Source: Polyangiaceae bacterium (lineage in GTDB: Bacteria > Myxococcota_A > Polyangia > Polyangiales > Polyangiaceae). From it: a DNA stretch of 64,000 nt. Under the pieces are notes generated by a model. It did not search any database and was not told the DNA's origin. It was given only the letters and a program-made list of their open reading frames with translations. Position numbers and translations under genes: made by a program. Of this stretch, positions 34,169 through 42,474 are shown piece by piece (within the stretch, counting starts at the first letter, position 1; every line of letters starts with the position of its first letter). The DNA lies in assembly GCA_020633235.1 (NCBI GenBank), contig JACKEA010000001.1:310001-374000 (forward strand), in the 5' to 3' direction.

Positions 34169-35366
34169 GCTCGGCCAGGCGCCGCTCGAGAAAGCGCCGC
34201 TCGCTGTCGTTGCCGACCAGCTCGAGGGCACGAGCGTAGCTCCGCTTCGCACCCGCAGAGTCGCCCAGGCGGCGCAGGAGCTCAGCCCGCGCGGAGTGCA
34301 GCAAGTGATAGCCCTCGAGCTCCTCCAGGGTCTCGATGATCTCGAGACCTGCCCCCGGCCCCTCCACCATGGCCACGGCGACGGCGCGGTTCAGCTCCAC
34401 GACGGGCGACGGCGCCACTTGCCGGAGGCGATCGTACAGCGCCACGATGGCGGGCCAGTTCGTGTCGCCCGCCTTTTCGGCCCGCGCGTGCTCCGCAGCG
34501 ATGGCCGCTTGCAGGCCAAAGGGGCCGACGGCGCCTGCCACCAGCGGCAAGGCTTCGGCGATCGCGCGCTGATCCCAGAGCCTCCGGTCTTGGTCCTCCA
34601 AGAGCACGACGTCGCCCGCAGCGTCCAAGCGGGCAGCACGTCGCGAGTCGTGGAGCAGCATCAGCGCGAGGAGCCCCTTCGCTTCGGGCGGAGCGGGGTC
34701 GAGCAGCTCCAGGATCAGGCGCGCGAGCCGAATGGCCTCGCTCGACAGGTCGGTCCGCAGCAAGGACTCGCCGCGGGTCGCCGCGTATCCTTCGGTGAAC
34801 ACCACGTAGATGACCGTCAGCACGGCGTGGAGCCGCTCCGGCATCTGGCCCGTTTCGGGCACCACGTAGGGAATGCCGGCGTCGGTGATCTTGCGCTTCG
34901 CGCGGACCAGCCGCTGCGCCATGGTCGTCGGTTGAACCAGGAACGCCCGCGCAATCTCGTCGGTCTCCAGACCCAGGAGCGTGCGCAGGGTGAGGGCGAC
35001 CTGCGCCTCCAACGCCAGGGCCGGGTGGCAGCAGGTGAAGATCAGCCTCAGGCGATCGTCCGGGATCTCCAGCGCTTCTCCGGGCGCCGCGGTGTCTTCT
35101 GCGTCGAGGCGCTCAACCTTCGCCCGCAGCACCTTGCCTCGACGGATCTTGTCGAGAGCAATGTGGCGCGCCGTCTGCGTCAGCCAGCCCCGCGGATGCT
35201 CGGGGATGCCTCGTTCCCGCCAGCGCGACACCGCCGCCTCGAAGGCTTGCTGGGTCGCTTCCTCGGCCAGGTCGAAATCACCCGTCAGGCGGATGATCCG
35301 GGCTACCAAGCGGCCCCACTCGGCGCGGTAAATATCCGAAATCAAAGGGTCTATCCCCTTGGCCAT
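34161..35366 (-). CDS. ECF sigma factor with C-terminal DUF6596/TPR-like domain
   Basis: 401 residues. Sigma regions 2 and 4 (about 10-170: LAEEATQQAFEAAVSRWRERGIPEHPRGWLTQTARHIALDKIRR; TDEIARAFLVQPTTMAQRLVRAKRKI) followed by a long helical domain (about 180-400) with VIYVVFTEGYA, FGLQAAIAAEHARA and VELNRAVAVAMVEGPGAGLE, the ECF41/42-type extension that regulates activity by itself, so no separate anti-sigma is needed. Divergent from a YCII gene, a well-known pairing for this class. Its end overlaps the LysR gene by 8 bp. Confidence 0.92.
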   Translation of the reverse strand: MAKGIDPLISDIYRAEWGRLVARIIRLTGDFDLAEEATQQAFEAAVSRWRERGIPEHPRGWLTQTARHIALDKIRRGKVLRAKVERLDAEDTAAPGEALEIPDDRLRLIFTCCHPALALEAQVALTLRTLLGLETDEIARAFLVQPTTMAQRLVRAKRKITDAGIPYVVPETGQMPERLHAVLTVIYVVFTEGYAATRGESLLRTDLSSEAIRLARLILELLDPAPPEAKGLLALMLLHDSRRAARLDAAGDVVLLEDQDRRLWDQRAIAEALPLVAGAVGPFGLQAAIAAEHARAEKAGDTNWPAIVALYDRLRQVAPSPVVELNRAVAVAMVEGPGAGLEIIETLEELEGYHLLHSARAELLRRLGDSAGAKRSYARALELVGNDSERRFLERRLAELS

Positions 35367-35443
35367 GGCCGAGCATAGAAAAAATGTGAGACCGCTGTCG
35401 ATCCGCCTTGCTGCCATTCGATCCCAAGGCGGAGGTCCCAACC

Positions 35444-35815
35444 ATGAAGTACATGATCCTCACCTATCTCGACGAAAACGCCTGGCTCGCGCTCTCTCCC
35501 GAGGAGCAAGAACGGCAGATGAACGCCTGCGCGCCGCACATCGAGCAGCTCCTGAAGCAGAAGAAGCTGCTGGCCGGCGCGCCGCTCCACCCTACGACCA
35601 CCGCCACGACGATCAAGAACCGCGACGGCAAGCGGCTGGTCTTGGACGGGCCCTTTGCCGAAACGCGCGAGCAGCTCGGTGGCTACACCATCATAGAAGC
35701 GGACGATCTGGACGACGCCATCGCCATCGCCGCGGGCTTCATCGGCGAGAGCACCCTGCCTACCCTCGAGCTCCGTCCCATCGTCGACTTCGACGGCACA
35801 CCGGTGGCGCCATGA
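35444..35815 (+). CDS. YCII/DGPF domain protein
   Basis: 123 residues. Contains the DGPFAETREQLGGYTIIEADDLDDAI segment and IRPI-like end that define DGPF/YCII proteins, which sit beside DUF6596-type ECF sigma factors. A ferredoxin-like fold, function unknown; possibly a partner of the sigma factor. GGAGGT lies before the ATG; its end overlaps the next start (ATGA). Confidence 0.88.
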   Translation: MKYMILTYLDENAWLALSPEEQERQMNACAPHIEQLLKQKKLLAGAPLHPTTTATTIKNRDGKRLVLDGPFAETREQLGGYTIIEADDLDDAIAIAAGFIGESTLPTLELRPIVDFDGTPVAP

Positions 35816-36444
35816 GCACTGTCTTCGTGCACCTGGGAGTGTCCCAGGATGGCTACATGGCGGGTCCGAATCGAGGGGTATCGACGCCCATGGGTGAGGG
35901 GGCCCACGCGATCCACGATTGGGTTTTCGAGCAGCGCACGTTCCGGCAGGCCCTGAAGCTCGGCGATGGGGGCGAAACCGGCGCGGACAATGCCCTCCTC
36001 GAGCACACCTTCGCGCGCATTGGCGCCAACATCATGGGCAAGCGCATGTTCGACGAGGGCGAAGCGAGCTGGCCGGAAGAGGCTCCCTTCCACAACCCGG
36101 TGTTCGTGCTCACCCACGAGCAGCGCAAGCCGTGGCCTCGCCCCGGCGGCACCACCTTCTACTTCGTGAACGACGACCTTCATACGGTGCTGGCGAAGGC
36201 GCGTGAAGCCGCGGGCGAAAAGGACGTGCGCATCTCCGGAGGTGGCGACATCGTTGCCCAGTACCTGAACGCCGGCCTGGTCGAGGAACTGCGCCTGGAT
36301 CTGAGCCCCGTGTTGCTCGGCGCTGGGCTCCGGCTGTTCGACGCCGTCGACCCCCAGCGCGTGAAGCTGCAGCTCGCCGAGGTGACCAGCTCCCCCCGCG
36401 TCACCCACCTCGAGTACTCCGTGAGCTCCCCCTCCACATCTTGA
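35812..36444 (+). CDS. RibD/dihydrofolate reductase-like protein
   Basis: 210 residues. DHFR-like fold of the RibD C-terminal family: VHLGVSQDGYMAGPN, ANIMGKRMFDEGE, GEKDVRISGGGDIVAQYLNAGLVEELRLDLSPVLLGAGLRLF. These act as NADPH-dependent reductases; here the gene is translationally coupled to the YCII gene, so it is probably part of the stress response of the divergent ECF sigma. Confidence 0.85.
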   Translation: MSTVFVHLGVSQDGYMAGPNRGVSTPMGEGAHAIHDWVFEQRTFRQALKLGDGGETGADNALLEHTFARIGANIMGKRMFDEGEASWPEEAPFHNPVFVLTHEQRKPWPRPGGTTFYFVNDDLHTVLAKAREAAGEKDVRISGGGDIVAQYLNAGLVEELRLDLSPVLLGAGLRLFDAVDPQRVKLQLAEVTSSPRVTHLEYSVSSPSTS

Positions 36445-36464
36445 TGTTGGTCCGCCGCGGAACC
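36445..36464 (+). repeat. Dispersed GC-rich intergenic repeat, copy 10
   Basis: TGTTGGTCCGCCGCGGAACC starts at the base directly after the RibD-like gene's stop codon, in that gene's direction. It sits 17 bp before the next gene. Confidence 0.88.
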
Positions 36465-36481
36465 ACCCAGACGAAAGACAC

Positions 36482-36886
36482 ATGAAGAAGGCGAAGAAAG
36501 TCACGAAGACCGCGAACGAGGTGGACGCTTTCGTGGCCACCGTGGACGAAGCCTGGCGCGCCAAGGTCGACAAGCTTCGCGCTGCGATCCTGGCGTCCGA
36601 CCCGGGCGTCACGGAGCGTATCAAGTGGCGTGCGCCGAGCTTCTGCTACGCCGGGGACGATCGCGTGACCTTCCGCTTTCCGCCGAAGGGCGGCGTGCAG
36701 CTGATCTTCCACCGCGGCGCCAAGGTGAAGTCCACTCGCGGCTTCGAGTTCGAGGACGCGAGCGGGCTCATCGAGTGGGCGGCGGCGGATCGGGGCGTCG
36801 TCGCCTTCGCGACGCCGGCCGACATGGCGAAGAAGACCGCCGCGGTGGTGCGCCTCGCCAAGGCGTGGATGAAGGCGACTCAGTAG
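36482..36886 (+). CDS. DUF1801 domain protein
   Basis: 134 residues. VATVDEAWRAKVDKLRAAILASDPGVTERIKWRAPSFCYAG and VQLIFHRGAKVKSTRGFEFED match the DUF1801/YdhG-like family, small soluble proteins of the SCP2/START-like type with unknown role. It ends with a basic ALAKAWMKAT helix. Overlaps the convergent FAD monooxygenase gene by 7 bp. Confidence 0.85.
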   Translation: MKKAKKVTKTANEVDAFVATVDEAWRAKVDKLRAAILASDPGVTERIKWRAPSFCYAGDDRVTFRFPPKGGVQLIFHRGAKVKSTRGFEFEDASGLIEWAAADRGVVAFATPADMAKKTAAVVRLAKAWMKATQ

Positions 36887-38043
36887 CTCGGCAGCTCGAG
36901 GTCGTCGCGCACGGTGCTGCCCAAGATGGCGTTGGCCAGAAAGGGTATCGCCATCGCGTGGATGCTCAGGTCTCGGATCGTGAGCCGCAGGCTCGTCTTG
37001 GGCGCGAAGAAGTCCAGCATGCGCAGCGCGGACGCCTGCTTTTCTTCCAAGAACGGGCGGAGCTTCGCTTCATACTCGCGGAACGCCAATTGATGATCGC
37101 CCTGGGCACGGTGCAGCTCGCCGGCCAAGAAATGGGCTTCGATCATGGCCAAGCCCGTGCCCTCGCCGCCGAGCAGGGAGACGCACGCGGCGGCGTCCCC
37201 CACCAGCGCGACGCGCCCGCGCGTCCAGCCGTCCATGCGGATCTGGCTCACGCGGTCGAAGTACACGTCCTCGTGGTCCATGCAGTCGAGGATCTCCGGG
37301 ACCTCCCACGCGAGCTCGCCGAACACGCGCCGCAGGGTGGCCTTGGCATCCTGCTCCGGGCCGTCGTCCAAGAGCTCCGAGCGAAACACGAGCAGCACCA
37401 GCGTTTCTCCGCCGCGCAGGGCGATGCGCGATACGTGCCGCGTGGGAACGGTGTGCGAGACGTACACCAGCTCGTCGCGATGCGGATAGTCGCGGATGCG
37501 GAAGGCGGCCACGTGGCAGCCGAGGTGCCGCTCGAAGGTCGACTCCGGCCCGAACACGATGCGTCGCACCTGCGAGTGCAGGCCGTCCGCGCCGATCACC
37601 AGGTCGAAGCGCTCCCGGGTTCCGTTGGACAGCGTCGCGCTCACGCCGTCGCCGTCGTGGTCGAGGCCCACGACGGACGTCGCGAAGTGCGTCGGAATCC
37701 CTTCGCACGCGCGGTACAGGGTGGCCGCGAGATCTCCTCGCGCCAGGCTCACGAAACGTCCTTCGAGCTCGTCCCGCAGCGGAGCCAGCGGCATCGCGGC
37801 CGTTTCCCGGCCGTGCTCGTCCACGACGCTGAGCCGCTCCATGCGGTAGCCGCGCTCTCGAAGCTCCGGTAGCACGCCCATGCGCTCCGCGATCTCGTAA
37901 CCCAGACCCCAAAAGTCGATGACGTAGCCACCGGTGCGCAGCTCCGGCGCCTTTTCGAACAGCACCGGCTCGTGCCCGAAGTGCCTGAGCCAATAGGCGA
38001 GGGTCGGGCCTCCGACGCCCACTCCGTTGATCGCGATTCGCAT
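36880..38043 (-). CDS. FAD-dependent monooxygenase (PHBH type)
   Basis: 387 residues. Rossmann start GVGVGGPTLAYWLRHFGHEPVLFEK (FAD ADP-binding), DG motif in DLVIGADGLHSQVR, and GRVALVGDAAACVSLLGGEGTGLAM (flavin ribityl). A C-terminal helical part follows. Fits the TetX/p-hydroxybenzoate hydroxylase class, hydroxylating aromatic or antibiotic substrates with NAD(P)H and O2. Single gene, so its substrate is unknown. Confidence 0.9.
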   Translation of the reverse strand: MRIAINGVGVGGPTLAYWLRHFGHEPVLFEKAPELRTGGYVIDFWGLGYEIAERMGVLPELRERGYRMERLSVVDEHGRETAAMPLAPLRDELEGRFVSLARGDLAATLYRACEGIPTHFATSVVGLDHDGDGVSATLSNGTRERFDLVIGADGLHSQVRRIVFGPESTFERHLGCHVAAFRIRDYPHRDELVYVSHTVPTRHVSRIALRGGETLVLLVFRSELLDDGPEQDAKATLRRVFGELAWEVPEILDCMDHEDVYFDRVSQIRMDGWTRGRVALVGDAAACVSLLGGEGTGLAMIEAHFLAGELHRAQGDHQLAFREYEAKLRPFLEEKQASALRMLDFFAPKTSLRLTIRDLSIHAMAIPFLANAILGSTVRDDLELPSY

Positions 38044-38145
38044 GCGATCCAGCGTAGAGCACCGCGCCGCATCCGCCGTTGACGGGCCGCGCCAAATCCA
38101 GTGGTAGTTCGCGCCACTGCGCTCCGCGCGGCGGCTTCCGCGTGA

Positions 38146-38488
38146 TCACGGAGTCAACGGGCTTCGTCGGGGAACGACTCGACGCCGTGCAATACGCCAC
38201 CCAGCGGGCGTCGACCGCACCAGGTCGTGGTAGGTCACGGTGCCGCAAGTGCCGTCGCTCCGCACGCCCAGCCCCTTGGAGATCACCTGCACGTCCGCGT
38301 TCACCATCCCGATCACGACCACGTTGGTCACGTGGTGCCCCAGCGGGTTCTTCTCGCCCAACTCGAGGGCCGCGCGGCGAATCGCCTCTCTACCTCGAAG
38401 TTCACCGAGTCCGAACGCGGACACGTCGTAGATGACGTCGTCCGTGAAGAGCTCGCCCAGTCGATCGAGCTCTCCGTTGTCCATTAGA
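38146..38488 (-). pseudogene. SnoaL-like gene, 3' part, cut by HNH element
   Basis: Codes MDNGELDRLGELFTDDVIYDVSAFGLG... to a normal C-terminus (IARRRVVPRRSPLTP), the main part of a SnoaL/NTF2-like protein. The usual first 20-30 residues are missing here, because a mobile element lies directly upstream. They are found on the other side of that element; see the 5' part. A residual start could be the ATG inside MDNGEL, but the first alpha helix of the fold would be lost. Confidence 0.85.
38484..38488. repeat. Target-site direct repeat, left of HNH element copy 1
   Basis: TTAGA; the same five bases follow the other end at 40280-40284. Removing one of the two and the element between them restores the SnoaL-like gene in frame. 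Confidence 0.85.
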
Positions 38489-38828
38489 CCCACTGTTCAC
38501 CTGGGTTGACCACAACAGACGCCATTCTGGAGAGAACGACTGACGGTCGCGCCGCCGTTGCCGCGCGTCGTTCGAGGGCGGGCGCGCGCGGCCTTGTGAG
38601 CCAAGCGACCGGAAGAGCGCAACACGAGACGAGCGCGAACGGACGACAGAAATCGACACCGCGAAAGCGAATTATGTTGACGAGCTTGCGGACGCTCCGC
38701 GCTCTCATTTCGCCGATCTGGTTCGCACAGCGCCTGCACAGCGCATGTGTGCCCAGTGGTGGCGAGTTCGAAACGAAATCGATCTTCGAAGTGTCCGCGC
38801 GCTCGAAAGCGCAGCCAGGGGGCGCTGA

Positions 38829-38879
38829 AGAAGGCGAAATTTCCCGTGGTATGCCGGAAGGAAACCACGGGGGTTCATC
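38829..38879 (+). promoter_or_regulatory. Hairpin at the HNH ribosome site
   Basis: CCCGTGGT...ACCACGGG around 38844-38871 can pair, placing GGGGGTT next to the ATG in a stem. The second copy has CCCATGGT...ACCACGGG, one mismatch. Such a stem could limit translation of the HNH protein, a common control for mobile-element genes. Confidence 0.5.
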
Positions 38880-40180
38880 ATGTCATCGTCCAAAGCCATT
38901 TCCGTAGAGCTGTCTGCCACCGAGCGCACTGCGCTCTCCGCACTTCAAGACCTCTCCAATCGCGATCTCTGGTCCAGCGCGGTCGTTGCCAACGCCGGGC
39001 GGCGCAAAGCGATCGCGCACTTGGTCGCGCACCTCGCCGAAATCGACCGACGTGGTGTTGGAGGAGGCAACCGGTTGGAATGGTCGCGGCACGGGGTTGG
39101 GCCCCCGTGCGGGGTGTGGGGCGCAGCCCCACCGAGAATGCCGGCGGGGCCGGCGCCGACTGGCATCGAATGAGCACAGGCGCGGGGCGCTGTCGGTCTG
39201 GACACGTAATTCAAGCCTACTCCTCCATGTACGACTTCTGCGTGCGTGGCCTGGGGATGAGCGAGGGCACGGCGTATCGGAGCATCGCCGGGGCGCGGGC
39301 AGCGCTGTCGTTTCCGGTGGTGCTTTCGCTACTTGCTAGCGGAGATTTGCACCTTTCCGGGCTTTCGCTCTTGGCTCCGCGACTCACGCAGGACAATCAC
39401 ACTGCGCTGCTGGGAGAAGCCGCCGGCAAGACCAGCGCGGGGATTCGCGTCGTGCTCGCGCGCTGGTTCCCGAAGCCCGACGTCCCGGACCGGGTCGAGC
39501 CCAGAGCAGGGAAGGGGTCGCGGGCCGGCGTGGAGCCGCTCTCGGAAGGGCGCTTCGAGGTGCATTTCAGCGCCGGAGAGAGCCTGAAAGCGAAGCTCGA
39601 GCACGCCCAGAATCTGATGAGCCACGTGAGCCGGGAGCTGGAGGTCGTGATCGAACGGGCGCTCGACGCGCTGATTCGCGAGCTGGAGAAGAAGCGCTGG
39701 GGCAAGACGGACAAGCCGCGCCGCTCCCGCGGAACGAAGCCGGGCGAGCCCGGCCGTGCAGCCCGGCGCGAGGTGTACGAGCGCGACGGTGCCCAGTGCT
39801 GCTTCGTGTCGGAGTCCGGGGTGCGCTGCACGGCGACGGCGTTTCTCCAGTACGACCACATCGAAGCTACCGGCATCGGTGGTGGCGATGGATCCTCCAA
39901 TGGTCGGCTGTACTGCGCCAGCCACAATTTGAATGCGGCCAAGAAGACCTTCGGTCGCGAGTACGTCGAAGAGAAGATTCGCCTTCGTCAGCGAAGGCGT
40001 TCAGAGGCTGAGGACGCCGAGTCGCGGGAGAAGCAAGACAAGCTCCTCCTGGCGCTCACGAGCCAAGGCTCCAAGAAGGCCGAAGCCAAGAAGGCGACGG
40101 AAACGCTCGCTCGAGAAGCGCGCACTCTCTCGCGAGAAGAGCTGCTTCGGCGCGCCCTGGCGCTGCTCGTTCCGCGATAG
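38880..40180 (+). pseudogene. HNH endonuclease gene, interrupted
   Basis: The first 58 codons (MSSSKAISVELSATERTALS... HLAEIDRR) match the intact copy near 60.1-61.3 kb almost exactly; then a foreign 162-bp segment replaces 19 bp, shifts the frame and brings a stop at 39171. The rest (SSMYDFCVRGLGMSEGTAYR to the end) is intact in another frame, including the HNH core YDHIEATG, N and SHN. The net change is +143 bp, not a multiple of three, so full-length product is not made. Without the insertion the gene would be like the second copy, about 93 percent similar by eye. Confidence 0.88.
39055..39216. repeat. 162-bp hairpin-rich insertion inside the HNH gene
   Basis: Foreign to the intact copy. 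It has CACGGGG-TTGGGC-CCCCGTG, GTGGGGC-GCA-GCCCCAC and GCCGGC-GGG-GCCGGC in a row, three perfect stems. It looks like a REP- or MITE-type repeat. No target duplication is visible; 19 host bases were lost at the insertion site. Confidence 0.65.
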
Positions 40181-40187
40181 GCGGGCT

Positions 40188-40207
40188 GATTCCGCGCCGA
40201 ATCGACA
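40188..40207 (-). repeat. Diverged dispersed-repeat copy inside HNH element
   Basis: Minus strand reads TGTCGATTCGGCGCGGAATC, resembling the window-wide repeat. The second element copy keeps GATTCCGCGCCGAACGG at the same place, so the repeat was carried with the element. Confidence 0.45.
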
Positions 40208-40279
40208 AGCCACCCGACAAAAAGATCGTCGTTGAGCCGCCGCTTTGCGAGAGAGGACCAACTCAGGTGAGCACTGGGG

Positions 40280-40349
40280 TTAGATGTCCGTGGAGGTTCA
40301 CGAGCTCGTGGATCAAGATGCGGTCTTCGCTGGTCATCGTCGTCTTCAT
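40280..40349 (-). pseudogene. SnoaL-like gene, 5' part
   Basis: From ATG at 40349 the minus strand codes MKTTMTSEDRILIHELVNLH, then GH, and meets the element at TCTAA. Joined to the 3' part after removing the element and one TTAGA, the reading frame runs ...LVNLHGHLMDNGELDRLGEL, the typical N-terminal helix of SnoaL-like proteins with no break. So the gene was one 130-140-residue open frame before insertion. Confidence 0.88.
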
Positions 40350-40378
40350 ACTTGGTTGGCCGCGCCGCGCCACGCGGT

Positions 40379-40398
40379 GTTTCCGCGGCGGACCGACA
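40379..40398 (-). repeat. Dispersed GC-rich intergenic repeat, copy 11
   Basis: Minus strand reads TGTCGGTCCGCCGCGGAAAC, 23 bp past the stop of the haem lipoprotein gene and in its direction. Confidence 0.85.
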
Positions 40399-40421
40399 TC
40401 AAAATGGAAAGGGTGCGGCAG

Positions 40422-40910
40422 CTACGGCAGCAGGATGCGGCCGGGCGAACCCTGCGTGCCGTTCTCCGTGTGGCAGGCGTTGCAGTCGCCGCTGGGCACC
40501 GCCGCCGCCATGGCGCGCGTGGCCCCTTGATGACGGACTTCGGCGTGGATGGGCAAGGTGAGGGGGCCGCGGTAGCTGAAGTTGCCGGCGGCGTTGGTTT
40601 CCAGCGTCAAGGTGCGGCCGTCGGCGTCGCTGACCACGACCTGGGCTCCGGCGCTGCCAAAGCAGCCGTTCTGCTCGTGTTGACCGGCGAACACGGTCCC
40701 CGCCACTTCGAACTGCGGGCCTTCACCTTGGCCGTGACAGGCGATGCACGCTTGCCCGGGTTGCATCAACGCGGACTCGGCGTTGCCTCCGGTCCAGCGC
40801 GTGCCGCTGGCGCAGCTGGGATCCGGTGTGGTGGATGCTTGGTCCTCGCCCTCACCCCCGCCACACGCACCCGCAAGAAGAGCCAAGAGCAACGCCAACC
40901 ATCGCCGCAT
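40422..40910 (-). CDS. Lipoprotein with two CxxCH haem motifs
   Basis: 162 residues. Lipobox MRRWLALLLALLAGAC, then two haem-binding motifs, CIACHG (in GQACIACHGQGEG) and CNACHT (in SGDCNACHTENGT), with a beta-rich part between them (AGTVFAGQHEQNGCFGSAGAQVVVSD...LTLETNAAGNFSY). Likely a periplasmic/outer-membrane diheme cytochrome for electron transfer. Assembly needs the Ccm system, not in this window. Start gives a clear lipobox. Confidence 0.78.
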   Translation of the reverse strand: MRRWLALLLALLAGACGGGEGEDQASTTPDPSCASGTRWTGGNAESALMQPGQACIACHGQGEGPQFEVAGTVFAGQHEQNGCFGSAGAQVVVSDADGRTLTLETNAAGNFSYRGPLTLPIHAEVRHQGATRAMAAAVPSGDCNACHTENGTQGSPGRILLP

Positions 40911-40964
40911 GTCCCGTTAGTGGACCGAGACTGCAAATGGCAGGCACGCTTTGGAGCAGCAGGA

Positions 40965-40984
40965 TGTTGGTCCGCCGCGGAAAC
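40965..40984 (+). repeat. Dispersed GC-rich intergenic repeat, copy 12
   Basis: TGTTGGTCCGCCGCGGAAAC in the 102-bp gap between two minus-strand lipoprotein genes; opposite direction to both, an exception to the usual pattern. Confidence 0.82.
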
Positions 40985-41012
40985 ATCGCGTGGACAGCAC
41001 GCTGCCGACACC

Positions 41013-42329
41013 TCAGGGGCCGGCGGGTAGCAGCGGGAGGCCGGGCACGCCCACCTCCAGGCGCTGGACGCCGCGCTGATCTGCCGGGGTGAAGGGCACC
41101 ACGGCGAGGAGGGCGGCGTAGAGCGTGGTCTCGCCGAAGGCGCCTTGGCCAAAGGCGATGTTGGCGATCACGCGATTCGAGACGGAGATGAACGGGCGGA
41201 GCTCCTGCCCACCCGCCGGCAGCACCTGCACGGCGCTCTCCTCCAGCGAACCGCCCTTTTGCTTGTCGACGATGACGTAGAGGTTGTCCTCGGCGTCGAA
41301 GGCGAGGCCGTCGCCCGCAAGGCCCAGGCCGCCCACCACTTGCTCCGGAGTGTCCAGGCCGCCGCCGCTGATGTCGACGCGGTAGAGCGCGGCGTTGTCC
41401 GTCACCTCCACGTTGGTGAAGTTGCAGAACAGCCGCGTGTTCTCGGTGAGCACGTAGGCGTAGTGGCCCTCACGATCGACGGCGATGCCGTTGGGGCCGC
41501 TCTCCTTCGAAGGATCCAGCTGCAAGGTGGCCACCACGCTGGAGGTCTTGGGGTCGTAGCGCACCAAGTCCCCCAAGCACGAGTCGCTGAACAGCACGTC
41601 GCCGTTGGGCGCCAGAGCGACGTAGTTCACCAGCTGCAGCGGCTCGCTGCCGTTGGTGTCCGTCACCAGACTCACGGTCTTGTCGGACGCGACCTTCAAG
41701 AGCGCACCGCCGTCGCTGTCGGCCACGTACAGGTTGCCCTGGCCATCCGCGGCAATGCCGAGGGCGCGGCTGATGGGCGTGCCGCTCAGCGTCCAGGCTT
41801 CGATGTTGGCGTTTTCGTCGAGGGAGAGGATGTCTGCGCCCACGCCCAGGAGCAGGCGACCGCCCATGAAGGCGAGATCTTCGGTGCTCACCGTGTTCTG
41901 TTGCGCCTCGAGGTAGGCGTTCACGTCGCCGAAAGGCTCCGGGGAGTAGGGCGTGTCCACCTTCGCGCTCACACTGGCGCCGAGCTGGAGATCACGGCCT
42001 GGAGCCGCGAGGGTGAGCTTGTTCTCGATGGGCGGAATGCCCAGCGTCCACGCGATCTGCACCACGCCGCTCGCGTCCGAGGTCGCGGAGGTAGCGTCGA
42101 CGGAGCCACCGCCGAGGTCGACACTGATCTCGAAGGGCTCGTTCGCGACGGGCTTGCCGCCCTTCGTGAGGCGCGCCTCGAGCGTCAGATCAGACTGGCT
42201 CGTTGCCTCTGCCGGCGGCGCGGTCACCCAGGTCAGCGCCAAAGCCGACGATGGCGTTTCGTCGTCCGAGCCCGAGCACCCCAACACCACCAGCGCGGCC
42301 ACGCACCCCAAAGCCAGGCGATAGCTCAT
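41013..42329 (-). CDS. Lipoprotein: Ig-like domain plus beta-propeller (SMP-30-like)
   Basis: 438 residues. Lipobox VAALVVLGCSG, then a Big_1-like Ig domain (about 45-120, LTWVTAPPAEATSQSDLTLEARLTKGG), then a propeller (about 130-435) with repeated VADSDGGALLKV, NYVALAPNGDVLFSDS, PNGIAVDREGHYAYV and AFDAEDNLYVI blades, of the NHL/SMP-30 gluconolaconase-like type. Six blades can be counted. Calcium- or ligand-binding enzyme possible; no active site assigned. Envelope-anchored. Confidence 0.8.
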   Translation of the reverse strand: MSYRLALGCVAALVVLGCSGSDDETPSSALALTWVTAPPAEATSQSDLTLEARLTKGGKPVANEPFEISVDLGGGSVDATSATSDASGVVQIAWTLGIPPIENKLTLAAPGRDLQLGASVSAKVDTPYSPEPFGDVNAYLEAQQNTVSTEDLAFMGGRLLLGVGADILSLDENANIEAWTLSGTPISRALGIAADGQGNLYVADSDGGALLKVASDKTVSLVTDTNGSEPLQLVNYVALAPNGDVLFSDSCLGDLVRYDPKTSSVVATLQLDPSKESGPNGIAVDREGHYAYVLTENTRLFCNFTNVEVTDNAALYRVDISGGGLDTPEQVVGGLGLAGDGLAFDAEDNLYVIVDKQKGGSLEESAVQVLPAGGQELRPFISVSNRVIANIAFGQGAFGETTLYAALLAVVPFTPADQRGVQRLEVGVPGLPLLPAGP

Positions 42330-42474
42330 GGCGCACGTCTAGCAATCGGCCCTGGCGCTCGCAATTGCAGGCGTCAGGTGGCGAACCGCCGCCGGCGGCC
42401 ACCCTTCGCCACCCCCTAAAGCTGGGCTTTTCTCGGGCAATCCGCGCGGCATGCGTCCTGCTGTGGGGAGGGGC

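Larger units (their letters stand above)
38489..40279 (+). mobile_element. HNH-endonuclease element, copy 1
   Basis: About 1.79 kb. Ends: left CCCACTGTTCACCTGGGTTG; right, read inward on the other strand, CCCCAGTGCTCACCTGAGTTG (imperfect inverted repeats, 19 of 24 bases including the flanking TA). Flanked by TTAGA on both sides. Contains about 390 bp of non-coding leader, then an HNH endonuclease gene in plus direction (here broken), then about 100 bp to the right end. The copy near 60.0-61.7 kb has the same order, ends and flanks. The HNH gene points opposite to the host SnoaL gene, so the unit is not a spliced intron. Resembles in gene type (DUF222-like N-terminus with HNH) the REP13E12 repeats of mycobacteria. 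Confidence 0.82.

Noticed and set aside
38747..40180. A single 477-codon gene starting upstream of the HNH ATG
   Set aside because: That frame only becomes HNH-like after 39217; its first part is an off-frame reading of the leader and of the broken HNH gene's start.
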